Notes under the pieces: model-generated
The model's database searches: none
What the model saw: the letters and a program-made list of their open reading frames with translations, nothing else
Told to the model about the DNA's origin: nothing
From: Bacillota bacterium
GTDB taxonomy: Bacteria > Bacillota > Bacilli > Paenibacillales > NBRC-103111
Direction of reading: 5' to 3'
Assembly (NCBI GenBank): GCA_023388055.1
Contig: JAEWGW010000040.1
Coordinates: forward strand, 160,081-224,080
Length of the DNA: 64,000 nucleotides
Part shown: piece after piece, positions 40,736 to 50,500 of the stretch
Layout of the letters: every line of letters starts with the position of its first letter
Numbering within the stretch: the first letter of the stretch is position 1
Position numbers and translations under genes: made by a program

Positions 40736-41939
40736 ATCCGTTGCAGGGTTACTTGCGGTTCTTCTGCTGTTGGTACCGATTATCGGATGTTGGGAGCGGC
40801 GGGAGCTTAATGAGACGGCTTTTGTACTGGGCTTGGGTATTGACAAGGCCCCCTCCGGTTACAAGGTAACGCTGCAGGTGGTCATTCCGTCTGCCATTAC
40901 GCCACAGACGGCAGGAGGCGGGGGCGGGGGAGGTGTACCGGTTACCAAATCCACCTTTGTCGTTCCTACCCTCTACGAAACACAACGGCAATATGCGCTT
41001 ATCAGCTCTAGAGCCGCCTACTACGGACACATCCGCGTGCTGGTAATCGGGGAGGAGCTGGCCAGAAGCGGCATCGGCGAGGTGCTCGACGTCCTAAGAC
41101 GGAGCCGGGAGCCGCGTGACGATTATTACGTGATGGTTGCCCGGAACAACACAGCGGAGAATGTGCTGGGCATTCTCACTCCCCTCAGTAAGCTGCCGGC
41201 AAGCAAGCTGTTTGAATCTCTGGAGAAGTCCCAGAATATTTCGGCCAAAACAGTTGCCGTTCCCTTTCACGATCTGCTGGAAAATTTGCTGTGTGAGGGG
41301 AAAAATCCTGTGCTCACCGGACTGGAGATCATCGGCAACGCCCAGGCAGGCAAGAGACAAAGCACCTTGGAGGAGACCACGCCCCAAGCCAGAATGCGCT
41401 TTAGCAATGTGGCCGTGTTCCGGAAGGACAGAATGCTGGGCTGGCTGGATGATAATCAAACCATCGGCTACAATTACGTAACGGATAACGTCGTCCAATC
41501 GACAGGCCCCGTAGAGGGAAATGATGGACAGCCCATCGTCATCGGGGCGCTGCAAACCTCCACCTCCCGAAAGGTCAAGGTCGAAAACGGAGAACCCCAT
41601 ATTTACCTCCATGTCAAAGCAACCTGTAATGTTCAGGAGGTGGAGAGCCAGGATGATCTAAGCAAGGAAGAGACAGTCAAGGAGCTGGAGCGAAAAGCGG
41701 AGGAACGAATTATTTACCGCATGAGGACATCTGTGGAGCAGATCAGCAAACGTTTTAACACAGATATTATGGGGTTCGGGGAATCCATCCACCGGGCCAA
41801 TCCCAAGGCTTGGACAAAGCTGAAGGAGGAGTATGGCGATGATTATCTGAAATCCTTGACGATCCATTACAAAGCAACCGTGAGGATTAACCGCATCGGG
41901 TTGATCGACAAGTCCATCATAGGCGATATTAAGGAGTGA
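40716..41939 (+). CDS. gerAC: Spore germination lipoprotein, Ger(x)C family
   Basis: A 407-residue lipoprotein with lipobox IIGC followed by the family hallmark WERRELNE and GLGIDK. The rest matches the three-domain GerC fold (FKKDRMLGWLDD-like FRKDRMLGWL, and IIYRMRTSVEQISKRFNTDIMGFGESIHRANPK). A Gly-rich loop at about residue 70 is unusual in length. It overlaps the gerAA end by 20 bases. It is the third subunit of the receptor. Confidence 0.92.
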   Translation: MNPKNLKSVAGLLAVLLLLVPIIGCWERRELNETAFVLGLGIDKAPSGYKVTLQVVIPSAITPQTAGGGGGGGVPVTKSTFVVPTLYETQRQYALISSRAAYYGHIRVLVIGEELARSGIGEVLDVLRRSREPRDDYYVMVARNNTAENVLGILTPLSKLPASKLFESLEKSQNISAKTVAVPFHDLLENLLCEGKNPVLTGLEIIGNAQAGKRQSTLEETTPQARMRFSNVAVFRKDRMLGWLDDNQTIGYNYVTDNVVQSTGPVEGNDGQPIVIGALQTSTSRKVKVENGEPHIYLHVKATCNVQEVESQDDLSKEETVKELERKAEERIIYRMRTSVEQISKRFNTDIMGFGESIHRANPKAWTKLKEEYGDDYLKSLTIHYKATVRINRIGLIDKSIIGDIKE

Positions 41940-41945
41940 ACATCC

Positions 41946-42176
41946 GTGCTGACAATCACTGTTTTGGTGATGACAACCGCTCTTGGTTTGGCAGATTGGC
42001 CGGCGCTCAAGCAAAAGGGAATGCGGCGGGAACGGGTGGTTACGCTTCTATTCTGGCTTGCCGGACTCGGGGCCGTTCTCGGCGCTCTATATGGAATGAA
42101 GGCACCTAGTCTGCTGCTGATCCTCAAGGTGGTCTATGAGCCGGTGAACAAGCTGTTTGGATTATGGTTTCATTGA
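41946..42176 (+). CDS. Small membrane protein at the end of the ger operon
   Basis: A 76-residue protein with two membrane segments (LTITVLVMTTALGLADW and VVTLLFWLAGLGAVLGALYG). GTG at 41946 has AAGGAG nine bases upstream, overlapping the gerAC stop. Small membrane subunits accompany some germinant receptors (GerD-unrelated, type GerUD/VA2-like), so an accessory role is likely. Confidence 0.7.
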   Translation: MLTITVLVMTTALGLADWPALKQKGMRRERVVTLLFWLAGLGAVLGALYGMKAPSLLLILKVVYEPVNKLFGLWFH

Positions 42177-42181
42177 ATAAC

Positions 42182-42219
42182 AAAAAACCTCTGACCGAAT
42201 GTGGCCAGAGGCGGTTGTT
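42182..42219. terminator. Terminator of the CCTCTGACCGAA family
   Basis: AACCTCTG.. pairs with CAGAGGCGGTT. It lies between the convergent ger operon and the sensor protein gene. Confidence 0.8.
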
Positions 42220-42227
42220 AGACGGTA

Positions 42228-42998
42228 TTACCCCTTAAGCGGGATAACCTCCTGGTACTCGTAATATGCGGGCTGGACTGCCGGATGGTTCTGCGCTTCC
42301 ACTGTTGGCACAGACGGCTGCTGGTAGAGCTCATCCACATACATGACTCTGCGCTGAATCTGCATCAGCCCGTTCACAACACGCAGGGCCACCCAGAACA
42401 GAACAACGCCTACGCCTACGTACAGCAGATATTGCTGATTGTACGTCCAATTGATATGGAAATAACTGAACACGCTATTCTCCAGAATATCCAGCTGCAG
42501 CTCATTCATCAGAATGATGTGCACTGCGGGAAGAGCAATAAAGCCAAGTCCCAGTGCCAGGAAGGTTATCATAACCGCGAAAAATACAATCCCGGTTACA
42601 AACCGCAGGATCACCAGCAGCAAGTTGCGGATGAAGAGTGTACCATCAAAGCTGCTCACCATTCGTCTGAACCAGTTCTCTCCGGCTTCAGCCCTTGAAG
42701 AGAAGGGAATTGCAGCCGCGGGAGCCGGCAGCCCCAGAATCTGTCGGATCATACTCTGTTCAAAATGCACAATCCCATTCAACAGCTTCGCCACGCCAAA
42801 AAACAGCGGGATCCCGATAAAGATCGGCGTTAAACCAACGGATAGAGCAAGCCCCAATACCGCTACGGTCAAATAAACAATCCCTAACGGGAGAGATAAC
42901 AATAAGTAGAGAATCGTGGCATAGGTTTTGGGATTAAACAGCACCCACTTCACTTTCCCCGCCTGCGCCATCGACGCCGCATCCGTTGTTGCCTTCAT
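42228..42998 (-). CDS. Multi-pass membrane protein with putative sensor domain
   Basis: A 256-residue protein with four to six membrane segments (YATILYLLLSLPLGIVYLTVAVLGLALSVG, LLLVILRFVTGIVFFAVMITFLALGLGFIALP, LLYVGVGVVLFWVALRVVNG). It matches the N-terminal sensor domain found in some histidine kinases (PF13796 type), but here no kinase part follows. It is a standalone membrane protein of unknown role. Confidence 0.75.
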   Translation of the reverse strand: MKATTDAASMAQAGKVKWVLFNPKTYATILYLLLSLPLGIVYLTVAVLGLALSVGLTPIFIGIPLFFGVAKLLNGIVHFEQSMIRQILGLPAPAAAIPFSSRAEAGENWFRRMVSSFDGTLFIRNLLLVILRFVTGIVFFAVMITFLALGLGFIALPAVHIILMNELQLDILENSVFSYFHINWTYNQQYLLYVGVGVVLFWVALRVVNGLMQIQRRVMYVDELYQQPSVPTVEAQNHPAVQPAYYEYQEVIPLKG

Positions 42999-43168
42999 AC
43001 TTCAACACCCCTTCTGCCTTAGTCGCAGTCTCTTAATCACACACGTTCCGTGCTATACCTCCATTATATCCGGTTGATTATCCGGACATAACGGTCTTGG
43101 GAGGTAGCTGGGACTGGACCTTAGGCTAGGGGGTGATCGCATCCATGGAAATTGTTGTGTACGCGTAC

Positions 43169-43351
43169 TTACGGACTCCAGAGACCTTATTTGTTCATTT
43201 TAGCGCTGTTTTGAAATCTAACGGACACTAGGGATCTTATTGAGCTCGAAAATTGCTTCCATCGCCTTCATTCCGACAAATAGCGTCTCTCCAGTCCGTT
43301 AGTTTAGCCAAACCCCTGTTTTGGAGTAATTAGCGTCTTTCCGGTCCGTTA
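43169..43351. repeat. Four TAACGGAC-type intergenic units, two direct and two inverted
   Basis: Direct units at 43169-43192 and 43219-43241 read (T)TAACGGAC...CTTATT-like; inverted units at 43278-43301 and 43328-43351 read AATAGCGTCT...GTCCGTTA. The last unit supplies the stop codon of the desaturase gene (43349-43351). The layout parallels that at 20033-20215. Confidence 0.8.
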
Positions 43352-44359
43352 GCGCTGGTTGTCGACGTCGGAGCCTCCATACCTAAACCCCACAAATCGT
43401 TTGCTGTTTTCGTCCCAAAGCCGATATCGAAGCGCCCGCAGACTCATCCGAATTCCAATGGCCGGAACATTCTGCATGGCGGCATTACTTTCGTGTATTT
43501 GCTGCAGATGATAGTTGGTCACCTGAGGATCCAGATGATGAATATGATGGAAGCCGATATTCCCCGTCATCCATTGTAAGAGGCGCGGCAGCTTATAGTA
43601 AGAGCTGCCGTGTATCGCGGCGCTTACGTAATCCCAGTCGTCTGCATGTTCGTAGTACGCACCCTCGAACTGATGCTGCACATAGAAAAGCCATATGCCC
43701 GCAACGCCGGACAGATAGAGAATCGAACCTTGAATTAGTAGGACCTCTCTCCAGCCCAAAGTCCAGCAGAGCAGCCCCATCAAACCGGCCACCATCACAT
43801 TGGTGAAATACGTGTTCAAACGTTCTTGACGTTTGGCGCCTTTCCGATTCCTCCGGTAGCCAATTAGAAAGAGGAAAATAGGACCAAGTCCGAACATAAC
43901 CAGCGGGTTGCGGTATAAACGGTATGCCAACCGCATTCTTAGAGGAAGCGCAGCATATTCCGTAGTCGTCAATGTCCAAATATCGCCCGTGCCTTTACGG
44001 GTTAAATTGCCGCTTGTCGCATGGTGAATGGAATGCTCATTCTTCCATTGTTCATAGGGAAAGAAGGTGAGAATTCCCGTTATCGTTCCTACAATGGCAT
44101 TCGCTTTTTTTCCCGCAAAAAAAGACTGATGACAGCAATCATGGAAAATAATGAAGATTCGCACCAGAAATCCTGCCGCTGGAATGGCAAGTGCCAATGT
44201 AATCCAGACAGAGACCGTCAAGCTTGCATAAGCGAGACCCCACAGCAGAAAAAAAGGAATGATGGTATTGATTAACTGCCAGATACTCTTCCTCAAGTCT
44301 GATTTCCCCTGAGGACTCTTCCCCCTCTTCCAAGGGGTGTAGTCATGTAACGATTTCAT
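43349..44359 (-). CDS. des: Membrane fatty acid desaturase
   Basis: A 336-residue integral membrane enzyme that puts a double bond into membrane acyl chains, important in cold adaptation. The three histidine boxes are present: HDCCHQ, HSIHH (as EHSIHHATSG) and HHIHH. About four to six membrane segments are visible. ATG at 44359 has GGAGG five bases upstream. The stop codon lies in a dispersed repeat unit. A two-component DesKR partner is not in the window. Confidence 0.93.
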   Translation of the reverse strand: MKSLHDYTPWKRGKSPQGKSDLRKSIWQLINTIIPFFLLWGLAYASLTVSVWITLALAIPAAGFLVRIFIIFHDCCHQSFFAGKKANAIVGTITGILTFFPYEQWKNEHSIHHATSGNLTRKGTGDIWTLTTTEYAALPLRMRLAYRLYRNPLVMFGLGPIFLFLIGYRRNRKGAKRQERLNTYFTNVMVAGLMGLLCWTLGWREVLLIQGSILYLSGVAGIWLFYVQHQFEGAYYEHADDWDYVSAAIHGSSYYKLPRLLQWMTGNIGFHHIHHLDPQVTNYHLQQIHESNAAMQNVPAIGIRMSLRALRYRLWDENSKRFVGFRYGGSDVDNQR

Positions 44360-44485
44360 AAAAGCCTCCTTCTTTTGGAGATTATCCGCAGTCATGCACA
44401 TTTTGGTTTATGATAAGGATACCATTTCGGCTAGTGTAAGTCATTATTCACGGTCGTATTCCCAAGGTGTCCTGATAAATGTATT

Positions 44486-44525
44486 AAAAAACAGGCCTTG
44501 CCATCTTACGATGACAAAGCCTGTC
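44486..44525 (-). terminator. Strong terminator of the SLH protein gene
   Basis: On the minus strand ACAGGCTTTGTCATC pairs with GATGGCAAGGCCTGT, followed by TTTTTT. Confidence 0.9.
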
Positions 44526-44552
44526 TGTTTCTTCACGCCGACTTCGGAATGC

Positions 44553-47500
44553 TTACCCGCCCGCTCCGTCCTGCGGCTGGGGAAACGTCGGTTCACCCTC
44601 TGTGACGGTGATCGTAACCTGAGCGCTTCCTTGCTTGCCTGGAGTGAGAGCTGAGCAGGTTAGGGTGGCACCAGGCCTCAGGGGGACTGTGCCCGACTGT
44701 TCCTGAACCAATGCGAAGGTTCCGTCCGCTTCAGACGCTTGAATAGAGGTTCGGAACCCGATATCCGGAATGCCAATCTGGTAGATATTAATCCTGGCTC
44801 CCGGCTCCGCCTGGCCGGAAATGTAAATTTTGCTTCCGTAGACGCTGGCTGTGACTGTAGGAGCCGCTGTCTGGCCGGCAATAGGGAGAACCCGGATCAG
44901 AAGAGGCTTGCTGATCAGCTTGCCAGCCTCCTTGGCTGTGATGCGGATGGTGTCTCCTGCCTTGACGGTTCCGGGTACCTCGAAGGTACTATTCCATGTA
45001 TAGAAGGCCAGTCGGGTCTGCCCTTCCACATGGTAAACCTCCACATCCGCTGCCTCGGGATATGTGATAAGTACACTGTAGTCCCCTTCGTATACACTTC
45101 GGGATACGGTGGGTGTTTCTGTTGTGCCTTTCATCGGAAGCACGGTCAGCACGGCCGGGGCCCCGGCGTTCTTACCCCCGCTTACGGGTTTGGCATAGAT
45201 GCGGAACACATCACCAGCCTTCAACGGGTTGGCAAAATCCAGCTTAAGCTTTCCGCTTGCTTCCATTTTGCTCATCCCCAGCAATAATTCCTCACTATCC
45301 CTTATCACCAGCAGACTGCTTGATGGAAGACTGACATAGACTTCTGTTGTCTCCGTGTAGATTTTTTCAGCTACCCAAGGAGATCCGTTATCTGTCTTGT
45401 AAGACGATACTTTGACAACCAGAGGTTTGCTGTCCTGAAGGTTGGGCTTCCGGGCATAGAACAGGATTTCATCTCCCGCCAAGACACTTGCCGTGTCCAG
45501 AGCCAGCTTGAAGCGCCCCTGGTCTGTAGCCTTAACCGTTTCTTTGGAAAGAAGGTTGCCGTAACGGTCCTTAGCCCAAATTTCGGTTCCCACCTCGGCT
45601 GTACCCTCAGCGTACGTGCTGTCCTCATACAAGGAACCTGTAAGAACTGGTGAAGGCGTAAGCTGAACAAGGACTCCAACCGTAACAGCCAGATTTTCGC
45701 TGATCAGCTGTCCGCGTTTTTTGGCTGTCACATTCAATACATCGTTTGTTTTAATTTTGGACAGCTTTACCGTGTAGAAGCCGCTTTTGGTCGTTTTGAC
45801 GTCAAGTGGATTGCCTTTGGCATCCTCCACCCTCACCTCACTGAACGGAGCCGCCAGTATGCTCAGCATTCCATCACTCTCGAGTACGCTGCCCACAAGC
45901 ACAGGCGTATCCGTTTTCTGAACAGGCTTCGTGTATTGAATCTTGACGGCGCTGCTTGACTGGAGGTCTGCTCTGCTGGCGGACACCTTGTACTCTCCTT
46001 CTAGAACAAATGGAGTAATATCTCCAACAAAACGGCCACCCATATCCGCCTGGATACTACTCAGATGCCTGTATCCATAGGGCCCTGTAATGAAAATATC
46101 AGCTCCCGGCGCAGCGGTTCCCAGTAAGGTATCATAATAAATGCCGCCCAGCAGGACAGGGGGCTCTGCCTTGGGCAGACTCTCCCAAACCTGAACCGAT
46201 GCAGCCTCGCTCATGGCTTTGCCACTAGCCTGGGCACTTACATTCAGGATTTCGCCCGCTTTCAGGCTCCTGCTCAATGAAATTTCTTTTATACCTTCCT
46301 TGGGCGTTGACTTGCTGATTTGATTGCCAGTGCTGTCATAGACGTAGAAGGTAGAGCCGCCTTCACCTACAACGTACAAATAACTGTAATTGGCCTTCGC
46401 AACCGGGATTACATAAGGCTTGGCCGTTATATTACCGGATGCAGCTTCCGCCGTTGCAGGAGCGCTCAATTTTTTGCCTGCCTGCTTGGCATAAATGGTG
46501 ATGCTGCTGCTCCGGGCTGACGCTTGATCAATGGACAACAGGAATGTTCCATCTGCTCCTGCCGTGCCCATTAGAGTCCCGTTCAGCCAAATGGATGCTC
46601 CCAGCTCGGCAGTCCCCATAAGCTGCTTATCTGTTATGAAATGAATGACGGGCTGTGCTGTAGTACCTTGCAAAGGAAGAACCGGAACCGGGGTTGTGGC
46701 GCTTGGCTGCTCTCCCGGTGTTTGGGCAGTCAGGCTAATCGCCTGTTTGCCGGCCATCGGAGCGCCAAGCTCCATAGAGAACGTTCCATCCGCTCCTGCC
46801 AAGGCCTTAGCCAGCCTTGCTCCATTCTCTGCATAAGCAGTAACGACGGCTCCCGGCGCCGCAAATCCTAACAGCTTCGTGTCATCCTCGTATAAGGCTG
46901 AGATCAGCAAGGGTGCTAGAGAGACCTTCGCCGCCGCGGGATGTACGGTCAGGCTCGCAGCAACGCTTGTCTTATAACCGGGCAATCTGGCCTTGACCAG
47001 CAGCTTCTCTCCTGCTGCCAAGTCATTCATCAGCGCAATATCAGTGACTGTTGAAGCGGCAGATCCCGTATACAGCCTGCTACCGTCCGCCTTGGTAATT
47101 TGCAGCTCAGCCCCTTGGGCAGTGCTGACGGACAGATAATGGGCGCTGCCCGCATACAGCTCTCCGTATACAATCGGCGTGTCTGTCCAGGTTGGGGCTT
47201 CGGCAACCCTTTCATCCAGAACAGCTTCCAAATAACCACCGGTGAGAACATAGATGTGGACAGTGTCCCCTTTGGATAGAGGCGTGCCCATATTTAATGG
47301 AATTTGAACCTTGCCCTCTCCACAATAGTCTTTGACAACCGTAATCCAGTTCCTTACGATCTTCAGATGAGATCGAAGGGGAATATTAACCGAGACTATG
47401 GTGTCTCCTTCTGTGAGAGGTGTAAGAAGCTGAGGCAACGGCGAAGTGCCTGAATGCGCATTGGGCCTGATGATATAGGTTTTAAAAGGACTGTTCTTTT

Positions 47501-50500
47501 TACCGGGCATTTGGGCGACTAACCAGATATCCTGGGCATTAGGGAGTTCCGCTGTCAGATCCTCAAACAAGAAGGTCCCGTCCCACGCTCTTGTGCGGCT
47601 GATCAGGAAGGATTGGTCCTTACCTGTCCACAGTTCGACGATCGCTCCTTTTTCTGCTGTTCCTGTAAACAAATATCCCTTTGTTGTGGGTTGGGCATGT
47701 GTAAGAACAGGTTGTGTGGTAACCCCGCTCAAGGTCTGTACCGGAATGGACACAACGGAGCTGTTATCAAGTCCTGGCGCTGCTGCGAAAACCTCAATCT
47801 CGGTTCCAGCTTCAAGACTCAGGCTCCATAGCTCCAATTGGAAATAGCCGTTGTAGACAGGGGCTGTGCCCAACAGACGTCCGTCGGGTGTCCTTACCAG
47901 CACTGAGCCTTCTCCACTCAGCGTTCCTTCAATAGCAAAGCCTTGGGGGTATGCCCGGGACTGCTGGTACAATACCCGCACTGCGGCTGTCCCGCTTATC
48001 GGTTGAACCGTGAAGGCTCTGGGATCGCTGGTTCCTTTGCCGGGTACAGCAGCTGTTAATTGAACCTGGGTTCCTTCCTTCAACACAGGCTCTGCTGTTA
48101 TGAAGGACAATTCAAAATACCCTGTGCTGCCTGCTTTTGCTGAGGCATGCCAGCCGTCCTGGGCAAGCAGAACCTCAGCTTCGGGTTCTGTCCAGCCTGC
48201 CAGTCTTCCGCCATTGGCAAATACGGTTCCCGCAACACCGCCAAGCTCAGTCTGTCCGACAGCCGGCTGCACTTGAATCAACACCGGCTCGCTGGGCAGC
48301 TTGCCTGCCGCCACTGCAATGAGCTTGATTGTACCATTGGCCTGAATGGAAGCCGGAAGAGGATACAGCTCCAGTATAAATTGCCTTTCCTTGCCTTCCT
48401 CACCCTGTCCACGGACAGAAGTGATGACTTGATCGTTGCTGTCAACCAAGTAGATAGCGGCCTGAAATTCAGCGATTCCTGAAATCCGGCTGCTATTCGC
48501 ATAGAGCTCTCCATTCAGCGAAGGCTGATTGGTCTTCTCCACCGGCTGTTGAACCTTTACCTTCAAGGGTTCGCTTGTTTTCTTGAGGGGCGCCTTTGCA
48601 TAGATAGCCAATTCCTCTCCAGGAGTCAGGAAAACCCGGGACAGGCTGATATCTGCTTTACCCGCAGTGTTTGCGTTCCCAGTGGCAATAATCTGGCCAT
48701 TGGTTCCTTTCACCTCAAGCTTTACGCTGGCCTCCGCCTGTACCTGCAGCGTGAAGTCACCCGGGAAAAGCTGGTTTACCAGCACAGGAGTCGCTGCTAT
48801 CTCCGTTGGTTCGAACACGGCAACCTGCAGAGAAAGGCTTGCCGCCTTGGCCGGAGCCTTGGCTGTAATGCGCACAGGATCAAATCCGGTCAGAGGCTGG
48901 AGCAGCTGGATTGTAAAAAGCCCGCTCTGATCGGCAATGCCGCTTCCGATTAGAACACCCTTACCATCCTCTGCCTTCAAAATAGCGTATGGCTCAGTTG
49001 TGCCGCTGATTGCCTCGGCAAGCTCCAGCAGGAGCTCCTTAACCGCCGGCTGTGCCGTTGCTGCTCCATTGGACAAGGGAAGCCGCTCCAGAGTGACAGG
49101 GAGGCTGACTGCTTTGCCTTGAAGCGTAGCATTTACCTTCAACGCACCGGCTGGCAATGAGTTGTTTGCTGCCAGCAGGATGGAGAACAGTGCCATACCA
49201 TTGGCTAACGCAGTCTTAGCTGCGGTGGCTTCCCCATAAACCGTACCATCCGGACCAATTAAACGTACCACTGCACCCGGCTCGGCTGTGCCGTGAACCA
49301 GCCAGTCGCCTTCGTAGAAGGGCTGAGGCTTGGGGGCAGCAGCTTGGCTGATGGCAGCGATAACAGGCACCTTCAGCTCAGCGCTGTCGCGTTTACCGTC
49401 GAGAGTGGATACCATCACCACGTCATCGCCAGCCTTCACCACAAACTGACGGTCATGGATATAAAAGGAACCGCTTGAGGGAATCGGGTAAGCGGACTGC
49501 ACCGCTCCCGCTTTTACTTGAAGGGTTCCCCCAGGCTCAGCGGTGCCGACAAGGAGCAGCTCCCCTGCATAAACCGCGGAGGTCAGCTTGGGCATAACCG
49601 CTTGGGCCATGCTGTTGAATGCGGCCTCAGCTGCTGTGAGCCTGGAATAATTCGTGAGATCCGCTTTTTGCGCACCCTTGGCAAGCGCCAAATCTGCTAA
49701 GCGGCGCGCTTCTGCAATAGCAGAGCCGTTTGCATATTGAACCTGGGCGGCCTCCGGCAATGCCTCGATGGCCTTGATGGCGGCGGCAACGGCCTCCGCC
49801 CGGCCTTGCTTCAGCAGCACCAGCTGGGTTTCTGCTTCCTCCAGCCGTTTCACATTCACTACTTGCTCATCGAATACGATGTCTTGTTGGGTTAAGACAG
49901 TCACAGCTTGCCGGGCTGCCTGAACCAGCGGCTCATCGCCCAGAGTCAGTGCATCCTTCGCCGGTAGGGCCTTAATCGCCTTGGCTGCCTGATCCATCAG
50001 CTTCCCATTCCCGGTCTCCAGCTCTTGAAGCTTGTCGAGCAGCGCCCCCAGCTTGGACAGATTCTTGATTTGGTCATTCTCAGCTCCCGCTTCCCGGGCT
50101 GCAGTAACCTTGCCAAGGGCCTCCTCAGCCGCTGTCTTATCCTTTAGGGTAGCTTGGCTGCTTTCCGGAAGCTGTTCAATTGCCGCGATAGCCGCTTGGA
50201 GAGCCTCGTTCATGATGATTCTAAGCTCTGCCAATTTGGCCTCTACAGTAACCAGCACATGCAAATTAGAAATTTGATCATCTGTTATTTGAAAGCGGAG
50301 CTTGGCTCCATCTATCTCTACACGCAGGATGTCCACTGCAAACTGCGCCTTCAAGGTCAACTGGCTCAATGACGGCAGTTGGAGAATGGCCGTGTTGATG
50401 GCGATAATCGCCTGATCCGCCTCGCTTAAGGCTCCTTGAAGCTCTTTCACCCGTTTGTTAGCAGCTGTGAGCTTGCTCCAGTCGATATAGGTGTCGAAGG

